The position numbers and the translations under genes are program-made. Positions 1 through 7,531 of a stretch of DNA of 42,791 nt are shown here, in pieces (position 1 is the first letter of the stretch; every line of letters begins with the position of its first letter). The DNA lies in the NCBI GenBank assembly GCA_023418755.1, contig JAEZZE010000125.1, positions 1 to 42,791 on the forward strand, written 5' to 3'. The DNA comes from Bacillota bacterium (GTDB lineage: Bacteria > Bacillota > Bacilli > Paenibacillales > Paenibacillaceae). The notes below the pieces were generated by a model that searched no databases, had not been told where the DNA came from, and saw only the letters and a list, made by a program, of their open reading frames with translations.

Positions 1-593
1 CCCAGCAATTCGGCTGCTTGAAACTGCGAGCGATGGGCTTGAATGGATGCCAGCTTAGCCTTCAGAAACGGCTTAACGTCATTCACGATGTCCGGCTTGC
101 CGATCGCATCCTCGTGATTGTTGGCGAAGGCGATGCAGCGAACGGCCGGTCTGTCCGTCCCGGGCAAGCCATCGATCACGCGAATGACCGCGGCGCCGGT
201 CGCGTCATGGTCCGGATGAACGCTGTAGCCCGGGTAGAACGTATACACCAACTCAGGTCGAAGCTCGTCCAGCAGCGCCCTAATTTTCCCGTCCAGCTGC
301 TCCGGATCCTCGAATTCGATCGTTTTGTCATGGAAGCCCATCAACCGCAAGTCCTGAATGCCGATGGCCCGGCACGACATCTCCAGCTCTTTCTTGCGAA
401 CGACGGGAAGCGTCACGCGGTTCGCGAACGGCGGAACGCCCATGTTCCGTCCCATTTCTCCTAAAGTCAAGCAGGCGTACGAGACCTGCGCCCCTTCGCT
501 GATATGCTTGGCTAGGGTGCCCGATAGTCCGAACGCTTCATCGTCCGGATGAGGCAAAACGACCAATATGCGGCGACTCATCAGTTGGCTCAT
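1..593 (-). CDS. bshB2: Bacillithiol biosynthesis deacetylase BshB2 (partial, 3' end outside window)
   Basis: This is a PIG-L/LmbE family zinc deacetylase. BshB enzymes remove the acetyl group from GlcNAc-malate to give GlcN-malate, the second step of bacillithiol synthesis in the cytoplasm. The N-terminal zinc motif PHPDDE and a later HPDH motif are both visible, so the metal site looks intact. About 197 codons are present; family members are about 220 residues, so only the last two dozen are missing beyond the left edge. In-frame ATGs lie at 599, 593 and 581. The 593 start is chosen as a compromise and the 581 start is equally possible. It follows the YojF-like gene with a gap of about a dozen bases, matching the yojF-yojG (bshB2) order of Bacillus, which is why BshB2 is preferred over BshB1. 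Confidence 0.9.
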   Translation of the reverse strand, partial: MSQLMSRRILVVLPHPDDEAFGLSGTLAKHISEGAQVSYACLTLGEMGRNMGVPPFANRVTLPVVRKKELEMSCRAIGIQDLRLMGFHDKTIEFEDPEQLDGKIRALLDELRPELVYTFYPGYSVHPDHDATGAAVIRVIDGLPGTDRPAVRCIAFANNHEDAIGKPDIVNDVKPFLKAKLASIQAHRSQFQAAELL

Positions 594-605
594 CTCCATT
601 TCCGT

Positions 606-950
606 TTAGAAAGGCTCCCGGCTCAGTTGCAGCGCGACGACCAGCTTGCCCTGGCTGTCGTGTCCGGCCAGAATCAACCGTTCCCGGTCCGTCTCTTCGT
701 AGTGGGTCAGTCCTTCGGAATATACCCAGCCTTGGGCCGTCTTCAGGCCTACGCGAAAAGGCCCGTCTCCGGATATCGAGCCTTGGCTGTACCGGATGGA
801 CGCATTCGTTATGAAAGTGGCGGCCGGATGCTTGGAGCTGTCGAAGTGCGCTGCGTAAGCCCCAGACGTCATTTCCAAATGGATGTAAAGCTCCCGGTCC
901 TTGAAGCGATCGATCATCGCCTGAACTATCGATCTATCAATGAGTTGCAT
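606..950 (-). CDS. yojF: YojF family protein (DUF1806)
   Basis: A 114-residue soluble protein of the YojF/DUF1806 family, whose members sit directly upstream of bshB2 across Bacilli. The biochemical role is not established; the conserved pairing suggests it assists the bacillithiol deacetylase. There is no signal peptide or membrane segment. The ATG at 950 has a GGAGG ribosome site 7 bases upstream, which fixes the start. The stop lies about a dozen bases before the bshB2 start, so the two are almost certainly co-transcribed and probably translationally coupled. Confidence 0.85.
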   Translation of the reverse strand: MQLIDRSIVQAMIDRFKDRELYIHLEMTSGAYAAHFDSSKHPAATFITNASIRYSQGSISGDGPFRVGLKTAQGWVYSEGLTHYEETDRERLILAGHDSQGKLVVALQLSREPF

Positions 951-1017
951 CTTTCTACCTCCGCTTAAGGTCTAGGATGAACTCATTTTAACACACTTGC
1001 GCTCTCCTTCAACTATT

Positions 1018-2691
1018 CTAGAATCTCCCCGAACGGAAAATCGAGGAAATCAGCCACATCAGCATAAAGAGAGCGATACCCAGGCCGATCTCGATGACCG
1101 GTATGCGCCATAGCAGCGTCTTGGAGTGGCTTAACGCGGCGCCAACGATCAGGCCGAGCATGACAATGCTTAGCGAGAGGAGCACGATGCTGAACGACAG
1201 CCGGTTGCCGATACGGTCCATCTTGGCCATAATGGCTTCGATCTGCGGCGTCGCGACCTCGATGCGCAGCTTGCCTTGGCGCAGCAGACGCGACACGTGC
1301 TTCAGGTTGGACGGCAGCTCGTTGAGCAGATCGATATAGTCGGGAAGGTCCTCCGCCCAACCGCTCAGCCAATGCCGTGGATTCAGCCGCTCCAGGAACA
1401 GCTTTTTGCCGAACGGTTCGGCGACGTCGAACACGCTGAACGTCGGGTCGAGCGTCGTGACGACTCCCTCCATCGTCAGGAAGGTTTTGCCGAGCAGCGT
1501 CAGCTCCCTCGGAATCGCGATGCGGTGGCGCAGCGCTACGGTGAACAAGTCGTGAACCGCTTCTCCGAGCCGGAGCCGCTCGAACGGAACCTTGTAGTAT
1601 TTGTCCCTCAACTCTTCGATATCGGCCAGCAGCCGGCCGCGGTCCGCTTCGTCGGGCACGGCGCCCATGCGGGAAATGGCGCGCAGCACGCCTTTGGAAC
1701 TCTGATTGCGCAGCGCGACGACGAATGCGGCGAAGCTGGTTTTCGTCTCCGCGGACAAACGGCCCATCATTCCGAAATCCAGCCAGGCGAGCGTGCCGTC
1801 CGGCAGCGCGAGAACGTTGCCGGGATGAGGATCTCCGTGAAAATAACCGTCCATCAGCGCCTGTCGAAAAATCGTCCGGGCATAGCGCCCTGCCAGCGCC
1901 TTCCTGTCCAACCCGGCGCGATCCAATCTTCCGAGCTCGGACAGCTTGATGCCTTCGACGTAGTCCATCGTCAGCACCCGTCTCGAGCTGTATTCCCGGT
2001 AGACGGCCGGCACGCGCATCTCTTTCGTTCCTTTGTTCCGCAGCGCGAACCGCTCGGCGTTCCGCGCTTCTTTGTCGAAATCCAGCTCGGCGCGCAGAGC
2101 CGACCCGAGCTCCTCCACGATGTCGGCGACCCGGTAGTTTCTCGCCCATTCCAGCCGGCTCTCGGCCAGCCTTGCCCAGTCCGCCATAATGCCGAGATCG
2201 GTTTCGATCAACCGCAAAATATTCGGGCGCTGCACTTTAACGACTACGTCCGTGCCGTCTTTCAGGCAGGCGTGGTACACTTGTCCGATCGACGCCGCCG
2301 CGATCGGCGTCTCGTACAGGCGCAGGAACAGACGATCGACGGATTGGCCGAGCTCCTGCTCGATGATGTCCGACGCTTGCTCGTACGGAAAAGCCGTCAC
2401 CCGGTCCTGAAGCCGCTCCAGTTCCCGCACGATTTCGGCCGGAAGCAGGTCGGGCCGCGAGCTCGCGAGCTGGCCGAGCTTGACGAACGTCGGCCCCAGC
2501 TCCTCCAGCAGCAGGCGAATGCGCTCTCCGAGGCTCTTGCTTTTTACCCCTTTTCTCTCTTCGCCGCGAAAGAACAGCAGCTTGTCCGTCAGCCCCATAT
2601 CGTAAGCGACGTAGCCCAGCCCGTTCCGGACGAGCGCCGAAGCGATCGCGCGGTAGCGCCTCAACTTCCGAATTCGTTGTCGCAGCTTCAT
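1018..2691 (-). CDS. AarF/UbiB/ABC1 family atypical kinase
   Basis: A 557-residue member of the ABC1/ADCK/UbiB atypical protein-kinase-like family. The family hallmarks are present in order: the KxGQ motif (FVKLGQLASSR), the alanine-rich loop AAASIGQV, the lysine in VVVKVQRP, the HGDPHPGN catalytic loop and the metal-binding DFG in LDFGMMG. Two hydrophobic helices close the C-terminus, as in bacterial UbiB proteins that sit at the membrane. UbiB is linked to quinone biosynthesis in proteobacteria; the Firmicute orthologue's substrate is unknown. An upstream in-frame ATG at 2757 would overlap the preceding gene. The ATG at 2691 is chosen because the conserved protein begins there behind a G-rich ribosome site. 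It follows a small phasin-like gene by about 20 bases, a common pairing in Paenibacillaceae. Confidence 0.85.
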   Translation of the reverse strand: MKLRQRIRKLRRYRAIASALVRNGLGYVAYDMGLTDKLLFFRGEERKGVKSKSLGERIRLLLEELGPTFVKLGQLASSRPDLLPAEIVRELERLQDRVTAFPYEQASDIIEQELGQSVDRLFLRLYETPIAAASIGQVYHACLKDGTDVVVKVQRPNILRLIETDLGIMADWARLAESRLEWARNYRVADIVEELGSALRAELDFDKEARNAERFALRNKGTKEMRVPAVYREYSSRRVLTMDYVEGIKLSELGRLDRAGLDRKALAGRYARTIFRQALMDGYFHGDPHPGNVLALPDGTLAWLDFGMMGRLSAETKTSFAAFVVALRNQSSKGVLRAISRMGAVPDEADRGRLLADIEELRDKYYKVPFERLRLGEAVHDLFTVALRHRIAIPRELTLLGKTFLTMEGVVTTLDPTFSVFDVAEPFGKKLFLERLNPRHWLSGWAEDLPDYIDLLNELPSNLKHVSRLLRQGKLRIEVATPQIEAIMAKMDRIGNRLSFSIVLLSLSIVMLGLIVGAALSHSKTLLWRIPVIEIGLGIALFMLMWLISSIFRSGRF

Positions 2692-2710
2692 CGTTCGCCC
2701 CCGCCTTCCG

Positions 2711-3010
2711 TCAATCGCCGGCCAGCCGCCGCTCCAGCTCGTCCATGCGCCGCTCAAGGCGTTCGATGTCCTCCTTCGTCGCCAAAGCGCCTTCTCCCAG
2801 CAGCGCGGATACGCGGCTCCGAACCATCTCCTCGATCCGCGACTTGGCCTCCTCCCCTTTGCGTACGAGCTCTTCGGCCAACGATCCCGACTCCGCTCGG
2901 CTCAGCTCCCCTTTTTTCACCAGCTCTTCGATCGTCCTCTCGACCTGCTCCTTGCCGGCTACGGCCAACCCCAGTCCGAGGGCGATCGCTTTTCCGATCG
3001 TATCCTTCAT
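2711..3010 (-). CDS. Small phasin-like coiled-coil protein
   Basis: A 99-residue protein with a short apolar N-terminal stretch (about residues 7-18) and then a highly charged, heptad-rich helix that ends in a clear coiled coil (LERRMDELERRL). Proteins of this build are annotated as polyhydroxyalkanoate regulator phasins and often sit next to AarF/UbiB kinases in Firmicutes. There is no PHA synthase here, so a PHA role is not supported; an accessory or membrane-surface partner of the kinase is an inference. The ATG at 3010 has AAGGAG 8 bases upstream, whereas the longer start at 3031 has no ribosome site. Confidence 0.75.
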   Translation of the reverse strand: MKDTIGKAIALGLGLAVAGKEQVERTIEELVKKGELSRAESGSLAEELVRKGEEAKSRIEEMVRSRVSALLGEGALATKEDIERLERRMDELERRLAGD

Positions 3011-3091
3011 GCTCCCGGCTCCTTCGTTCATTTATTTTAAGACTTTTTGAATACACACTTTAATTAACAGGTTGCGACAATTGGAGCTTTT

Positions 3092-4441
3092 TCATCCTTT
3101 GGGGAACCGAAGCCGATACAAACCGGCAACGACAAGCACCGTCAAGCACATGCCGATAAAAATAGAGCCGTACGCTTGCGCGCCTCCCGCCTCGCCCGTC
3201 GCTCGATCGAGCAATTTCCCGATGGCGCTCATCGCCAGAGCTCCTGCAATGAAGTTCAGCATCGCCAGCATTCCCATGCCCACGCCGACCTGATCTGCAG
3301 AGAGCGTGCGCGAAACCGTATTGGACATCGCGATCTGCATGAACGTCTGACCGATCTGGCTGGCGATCAAAAACAACGCGATCCAATAAGCCGCTTCGCC
3401 CACGAAGACGGAGAGCAAGCCGTAGCCGAGCAGCAGCAAGCACGACCCAAGCCAAACCAAACCTTCGTTGCCCCGCCGGTCGGCCAGTTTCCCGCCTAGG
3501 CGACCCAGCAAAGCGGAGGCGATGGCGGCCGGAAACAATATCGTCCCGACTCCCCCCGGAGATAAATGGTTTAAAGACGTTAAAAATTGCGGAGCCATAA
3601 ACGTGGCGGAAAAATTCAACGCGGCGGTCAGAAAGGCAAGAAGCAGGCCGACGGCGTATTTTCTGTTCGCGAACAAAGCAGGAGGAATAAAAGGCGCAGC
3701 CGCATTGCGAATCCGGATCAGGAACAGAGCCAGCAAAACGCAGCCGCCTGCGAAAATTAGCCACCTTCCTTGCGTAATAGACAGCAAGTATGCCGCCGTC
3801 GCCGCGGCCAGCAAGCCGCCTCCCAGCCAATCGATGCGGCCGGGTTGTCCCTGATCGTCGCCCAAATACTTGCGGAAAAAGGGCAAAGTCGCGAGCGACG
3901 CGAGCGAGAACACGAACAGCCATCTCCAACTGCCCAAGCCGGCGATCGATCCGGCGACGACCGGGCCCAGCGCGCCGCCAAGCGCCAATCCGACGGCCGT
4001 CGTGCCAAGAGCCTTTCCTCTTCTCTCGGCGGGGAAGTACCGTACGGGAACGATCATCGACGCCGCGGGCATGACCGCGGCTCCGGCCGCTTGGAATACG
4101 CGGCCTAAGACGACTGTCGCATAAGCGTCAGCCGCCATTCCGAGAATCGAGCCCAGCCCAAACACGAGCATCCCGAACGTCACCAAGCTCTTCAGCGGAT
4201 AGTTGTCCGCCAGCTTGCCGTAGACGACGGATCCGACGGCATAGACGACCATATAGGAGGTCATCACCCAACTGACTTGAGACGGGGCGAGCGAGAATCT
4301 CTCGGCAATGACCGGCAGCGCCACGTTGAACATCGTCCCGTTCATGACCGAGAACACGAGCGCGACGACCAGAACGCCCATCAACTTGCCCGCTCTCGCC
4401 TCATCAGGCGCGAACGTTCCCCCTGTATCTCCGAATTTCAT
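3092..4441 (-). CDS. MFS drug-type efflux transporter
   Basis: A 449-residue polytopic membrane protein of the major facilitator superfamily. Motif A lies in the loop after helix 2 (GKLADNYPLKS). The antiporter motif C, with glycines and GP in ALGGALGPVVAG, marks it as a drug/H+ antiporter rather than a uniporter or symporter. The sequence resembles the Tet(L)/LmrB-like exporters of Bacilli; the substrate cannot be read from sequence. The start is firm: AAGGAGG sits just before the ATG. It is divergent from a marR gene, and a perfect inverted repeat overlaps its predicted -10 element, so repression by that MarR with relief by the pumped compound is the likely regulation. Confidence 0.88.
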   Translation of the reverse strand: MKFGDTGGTFAPDEARAGKLMGVLVVALVFSVMNGTMFNVALPVIAERFSLAPSQVSWVMTSYMVVYAVGSVVYGKLADNYPLKSLVTFGMLVFGLGSILGMAADAYATVVLGRVFQAAGAAVMPAASMIVPVRYFPAERRGKALGTTAVGLALGGALGPVVAGSIAGLGSWRWLFVFSLASLATLPFFRKYLGDDQGQPGRIDWLGGGLLAAATAAYLLSITQGRWLIFAGGCVLLALFLIRIRNAAAPFIPPALFANRKYAVGLLLAFLTAALNFSATFMAPQFLTSLNHLSPGGVGTILFPAAIASALLGRLGGKLADRRGNEGLVWLGSCLLLLGYGLLSVFVGEAAYWIALFLIASQIGQTFMQIAMSNTVSRTLSADQVGVGMGMLAMLNFIAGALAMSAIGKLLDRATGEAGGAQAYGSIFIGMCLTVLVVAGLYRLRFPKG

Positions 4442-4466
4442 TGTTCTCCTCCTTTGTGCGTCTCCA

Positions 4467-4516
4467 ATTACAGAGTAACCTCATTAAATACTCAGATACT
4501 GAGGTTACTCTGTAAT
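4467..4516. promoter_or_regulatory. Perfect 17-bp inverted repeat, probable MarR operator
   Basis: Arms 4467-4483 and 4500-4516 are exact reverse complements (ATTACAGAGTAACCTCA and its complement) around a 16-base spacer. A smaller palindrome CTCAG-ATA-CTGAG (4491-4503) is nested across the spacer and right arm. The position between divergent marR and MFS genes is typical of a MarR-family operator. The length and perfection suggest one dimer per arm or two overlapping dimers. Confidence 0.7.
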
Positions 4517-4530
4517 CTGCGATAAGTCAA
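4502..4530 (-). promoter_or_regulatory. Predicted sigma-A promoter of the MFS gene
   Basis: On the minus strand TTGACT (4530-4525) is followed after 17 bases by TAACCT (4507-4502). The -35 matches the consensus at five of six positions; the -10 is weak. The -10 lies inside the right arm of the 17-bp inverted repeat, so a protein bound there would block RNA polymerase. Confidence 0.5.
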
Positions 4531-4538
4531 GACGTTCA

Positions 4539-4568
4539 TTGTAGGGACCGAACTAGGCGGGTTATACT
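4539..4568 (+). promoter_or_regulatory. Predicted promoter of the marR gene
   Basis: TTGTAG (4539-4544), an 18-base spacer and TATACT (4563-4568) lie just ahead of the marR ribosome site. The inverted repeat is centred about 50 bases upstream of this -35, so autoregulation would have to act from upstream or not at all. Confidence 0.45.
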
Positions 4569-4596
4569 GTAGGCATGAACGTTACCAGGAGGTTCT

Positions 4597-5097
4597 ATGA
4601 CTAACCGTTCCGATCCCCCCACCCCGATAGATACCCTCCATCTGATCGTGAGGGCGACCCACGCGCTGCATAGAGAAATGGAAAACGAGCTTTCTTCCTA
4701 CCGGATCCCTTATTCGATCTCGGCTCCGAGGCTAAGGGTGCTTGCCGCCGTGTCCGAAGCCGGAACCATCCGAATGAAGGAACTTGCGGAACGGCTCGAC
4801 ATTAAGGCCCGAACCGTGACGGATTTCGTGGACGCTCTGGAACGCGACGGCTTGCTTCTACGAATGGCAGATCCGACCGACGGGAGAGCGACGCTGATCC
4901 GCCTTACCGATCTTGCGCGCGTTCATTTGGATGAAGCGCTCGCCTATCAAGCGACCGCGGCGAACCGCATGCTCGCCAGCCTGTCGGCCGAGGAACGCAG
5001 CCAACTGTGCGGGCTTCTGGCCAAGCTCGTCTCGGACAAGGATACGGGGTCCCTGCCGGGCCCGGGCCCGGCCGACGGCGACTTGACGGCGACTTGA
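4597..5097 (+). CDS. MarR family transcriptional regulator
   Basis: A 166-residue winged helix-turn-helix protein. The DNA-binding helices are around residues 58-80 (MKELAERLDIKARTVTDFVDALE), followed by the wing with the family's D-x-R-x pattern (DPTDGRA). N- and C-terminal helices form the usual dimer domain. AGGAGG lies four bases before the ATG. It is divergent from the MFS exporter and most likely represses it through the perfect inverted repeat between them. The last dozen residues are Gly/Pro/Asp-rich and are encoded by an 11-bp tandem repeat that runs through the stop codon, so the C-terminus is probably not conserved. Confidence 0.88.
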   Translation: MTNRSDPPTPIDTLHLIVRATHALHREMENELSSYRIPYSISAPRLRVLAAVSEAGTIRMKELAERLDIKARTVTDFVDALERDGLLLRMADPTDGRATLIRLTDLARVHLDEALAYQATAANRMLASLSAEERSQLCGLLAKLVSDKDTGSLPGPGPADGDLTAT

Positions 5098-5118
5098 CGG
5101 CGATTTGACGTCGCCGTC
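5074..5118. repeat. 11-bp tandem repeat and hairpin between convergent marR and thrS
   Basis: GACGGCGACTT occurs at 5074 and 5085, with GACGGCGATTT at 5096. The last copy also forms an 8-bp stem with TCGCCGTC (5096-5103 with 5111-5118). The hairpin straddles both gene ends, but neither strand has a T-run after it, so termination is uncertain. Confidence 0.5.
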
Positions 5119-6841
5119 AGCTTTCCTCGCTCTCTGCCGCACCTCGGATTTCCGCTACTAAACCGTCCAAGCTGAACTGTCGCTGCCCCTCCCGTCCGAA
5201 CGCCCGCGCCTGCACCGTGCTTGCCGCCATCTCCGCGTCTCCGACGACCGCAACGTACGGAATTTTCATCAGCTGCGCCTCGCGGATGCGGTAACCGAGC
5301 TTCCCGTTCCGGCAATCCGTCTCGGCCCGTATTCCCGCAACCCTCAACTTGCGGCACGCCTCCTCGGCGTAAGTCGCATGACTGGCGGCGACGGGAATCA
5401 CAACCGCTTGCACGGGCGCCAGCCACGCCGGGAACGCGCCCGCATAATGCTCGATCAAAATCCCCATAAACCGGTCGATCGACCCGTATACCGCTCGGTG
5501 AATGACGATCGGCGTCCGTTTTTCGTTCCCTCCGTCCACATACGAGAGCCCGAACTTCTCCGGCATCTGAAAATCCAGTTGAACCGTCGCGCATTGGTGG
5601 CTCCGATTCAGGGCGTCCTTGATGTGAAAGTCGATTTTCGGACCGTAAAACGCGCCGTCCCCGGGGTTGACCCGGTAAGGAAGCCCGCCGATCTCCAGCG
5701 CTTTGGCGAGCGCCGCTTCGGCTTCCGCCCACTGCTCGTCTCCGCCCATCGAATCGTCGGGGCGCGTCGACAGCTCGAGGCTGTACTCGAAACCGAACAG
5801 GCCGTACATCTCCCGGATCATCGCGATCGCGCGCCCGATCTCGGCCTCGATCTGATCCGGCCGGACGAAAATGTGAGCGTCGTCTTGACAGAACGTGCGG
5901 ACCCTGAATAAGCCGTTCAACGCGCCGCTGAACTCGTGGCGATGCACCTGTCCGAATTCGGCCAGCCGGATCGGCAAATCCCGGTACGAACGCAGCCGGC
6001 TTTTGTAGATCAGCATGTGCCCCGGGCAGTTCATCGGCTTGACCGCGAATTGATGATCGTCCAGCTCGGAGAAATACATATTGTCCCGATAGTGCTCCCA
6101 ATGCCCCGACCGCTCCCACATTTGCCTGTTCATGATGAGCGGCGTCCGGACTTCCTCGTATTCGTATTTCCGCAAAAATTCCCTCGACAGGTTTTCCAGC
6201 TCCTGGCGCACGATCGCTCCCTTAGGCAGGTAGAACGGCATGCCCGGAGCCTCCTCCGAGAAATGAATGAGCTGAAGCTGCTTACCCAGCTTGCGATGAT
6301 CGCGCCGCGAAGCCTCCTCCTGCCAGACGAGAAACCGGTTCAGCTCCGATTCGCTTGCGAACGCCGCACCGTAGATGCGCTGCAGCACCGGATTGCCGCT
6401 ATCGCCTCTCCAATATGCCCCCGCCACGCTCAGCAGCTTGAACGCCGGCGCGTCCTCCCCGGCCGCCCGCGATCCGCCGTCCGGATAGACGTCGACGAAC
6501 CCGCCTTGCCGATAAATCGGCACCGGATCCATTTTCGCCTCCTCCCGGAGCCATTCCGCCTTCCGGCTTTCTCCCCTCGCTTCGAACAACTCGGTCGCAT
6601 CGGCCATCGGAATCCATTCGATCCCGGACGGAACGGCCTCCGCCGACAGCTTGCGCATCTCCTCCTCGACGACGGACAGATCCGATTCCGCGAATGCTCC
6701 CTGCACTTCGAAATCGTAGTAGAACCCCTGCTCCGACACGCCCCCGATTCCGAGCTTGGCTCCTGCGAACTTCCTCTGTACCGCTTGGGCCAACAGTAAC
6801 GCCGCGTTTGCTTTTGCTTGCTCTCGCATGAAGTTGCTCAT
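5117..6841 (-). CDS. thrS: Threonyl-tRNA synthetase, short form without TGS domain and with a degenerate editing domain
   Basis: A class II aminoacyl-tRNA synthetase that charges tRNA-Thr. The catalytic core is intact: the zinc ligands are recognisable as Cys in KPMNCPGH, His in QDDAHIF and His in VIHRAVYGS. Motif 2 (HRHEFSGALNGLFRVR) and motif 3 (GSIDRFMGILIEHYAG) and the C-terminal anticodon-binding domain are also present. At 574 residues it is about 65 shorter than usual because the N-terminal TGS domain is absent. The following SAD/editing domain keeps its fold signature (LGIG...GFYYDFE, FKLLSVAGAYWRGD) but lacks both histidines of the HxxxH motif (ANAALLLAQ instead). The CxGPH motif is also gone (VYPDGG in its place). 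It should therefore charge tRNA but not hydrolyse Ser-tRNA-Thr. Control is by two tandem T-boxes. It is probably a second, stress- or starvation-induced ThrRS like B. subtilis ThrZ. Confidence 0.9.
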   Translation of the reverse strand: MSNFMREQAKANAALLLAQAVQRKFAGAKLGIGGVSEQGFYYDFEVQGAFAESDLSVVEEEMRKLSAEAVPSGIEWIPMADATELFEARGESRKAEWLREEAKMDPVPIYRQGGFVDVYPDGGSRAAGEDAPAFKLLSVAGAYWRGDSGNPVLQRIYGAAFASESELNRFLVWQEEASRRDHRKLGKQLQLIHFSEEAPGMPFYLPKGAIVRQELENLSREFLRKYEYEEVRTPLIMNRQMWERSGHWEHYRDNMYFSELDDHQFAVKPMNCPGHMLIYKSRLRSYRDLPIRLAEFGQVHRHEFSGALNGLFRVRTFCQDDAHIFVRPDQIEAEIGRAIAMIREMYGLFGFEYSLELSTRPDDSMGGDEQWAEAEAALAKALEIGGLPYRVNPGDGAFYGPKIDFHIKDALNRSHQCATVQLDFQMPEKFGLSYVDGGNEKRTPIVIHRAVYGSIDRFMGILIEHYAGAFPAWLAPVQAVVIPVAASHATYAEEACRKLRVAGIRAETDCRNGKLGYRIREAQLMKIPYVAVVGDAEMAASTVQARAFGREGQRQFSLDGLVAEIRGAAESEES

Positions 6842-6877
6842 CTTCCAACATCTCCTTTGTTTGGTTGCTTATGAACT

Positions 6878-6911
6878 AAAAAACGCCCCCGTCCGCAAAG
6901 GGACGAGCGCG
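6878..6911 (-). terminator. T-box terminator hairpin of the promoter-distal leader unit
   Basis: On the minus strand an 11-bp stem with one mismatch (6911-6901 with 6894-6884), loop CUUUGC, is followed by six U. It lies about 35 bases before the thrS start. Its 5' arm is adjacent to the T-box sequence, the standard terminator/antiterminator switch. Confidence 0.8.
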
Positions 6912-7140
6912 CTCGTGGTTCCACCCAAATTCAACCCGCCCCCATGCTCCTTGCACGGTCGGCGAATCCTCGGCGCTCTGTAACGGGAGCTCCCGTCGAC
7001 ACATACTCTCGTCCCGCGTCAATCGCGGGAGGTTTCCGAATCGCGGCTACAAGGGGGTAAACGCATGCCTCTCTCCGAAGGGGGTTCCAGCCCGTGCCCC
7101 CTCTCTCTGGGCGGTGTCCGCATGCGCTCATGTCCTTGAT
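6884..7140 (-). promoter_or_regulatory. T-box riboswitch, second (thrS-proximal) copy
   Basis: The T-box sequence GGGTGGAACCACG lies at about 6927-6915. Stem I can be folded directly: CAAGG (7138-7134) pairs with CCTTG (7054-7050). The upper helix CGCATGC pairs with GCATGCG. The 3' strand of the internal loop between these helices reads UUUACCC, which places an ACC threonine specifier at 7058-7056. Uncharged tRNA-Thr binding would form the antiterminator and allow thrS transcription. This copy is about 280 bases from the first and nearly identical to it. Confidence 0.85.
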
Positions 7141-7158
7141 CCAAGCCGTTATGAAAAT

Positions 7159-7190
7159 AAAAAAAGCGCCGTCCGCAAAGGGACGAGCGC
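7159..7190 (-). terminator. T-box terminator hairpin of the promoter-proximal leader unit
   Basis: The GC-rich stem GCGCTCGTCC / GGACGGCGC with a one-base bulge and loop CUUUGC ends in seven U (7165-7159) on the minus strand. It is a complete terminator separating the two T-box units, so transcription must pass two decisions in series. Confidence 0.8.
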
Positions 7191-7425
7191 GCTCGTGGTT
7201 CCACCCAAAATTCGATCCGCCCCGTGCTCCCCGCATGGTCGGCGAATCCTCGGCGCTCTGTAACGGGAGCTCCCGTCGACTCATACTCTCGCCCCGCGTC
7301 ACTCGCGGGATGATTTCCGAATCGCAGCTACAAGGGGGTAAACGAATGCCTCTCTCCGAAGGGGGTTTCAGCCCGTGCCCCCTCTCTCTGGGCGGTGTCC
7401 GCATGCGCTCGTGTCCTTGATCGTC
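7166..7425 (-). promoter_or_regulatory. T-box riboswitch, first (promoter-proximal) copy
   Basis: The T-box sequence lies at about 7207-7195. Stem I base CAAGG (7419-7415) pairs with CCTTG (7335-7331). The specifier loop again reads UUUACCC, with ACC at 7339-7337. The AGAGAG motifs, the GC-rich apical hairpin and the ACGGGAGCTCCCGT hairpin are shared with the second copy. A few compensatory and single-base differences show that both copies are kept under selection rather than being a fresh duplication. Confidence 0.85.
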
Positions 7426-7443
7426 GCTTGAACTTTGAAACCC

Positions 7444-7472
7444 ATCTTAAAGAAAAACGATTCCTCTGTCAA
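7444..7472 (-). promoter_or_regulatory. Strong sigma-A promoter of the thrS leader
   Basis: A perfect TTGACA (7472-7467), a 17-base spacer and TAAGAT (7449-7444) lie on the minus strand. The predicted start near 7437 gives a leader of almost 600 nucleotides that holds both T-boxes. Confidence 0.8.
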
Positions 7473-7531
7473 GTGTCGTCTTCGAAGTCTTCCACCTCTT
7501 CTTCTCTGCGGGAACCGGCCGATGGAGCCGA

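Noticed and set aside
1276..3063. 595-codon plus-strand open frame
   Set aside because: It is exactly antisense to the UbiB-type kinase and phasin-like genes. Its translation is Arg/Gln-rich without domains; long antisense frames are common in GC-rich DNA.
7019..7430. CRISPR or mobile-element repeat
   Set aside because: The repeated ~280-bp units are two T-box leaders with T-box sequences, specifiers and terminators, not a CRISPR array or transposon ends.
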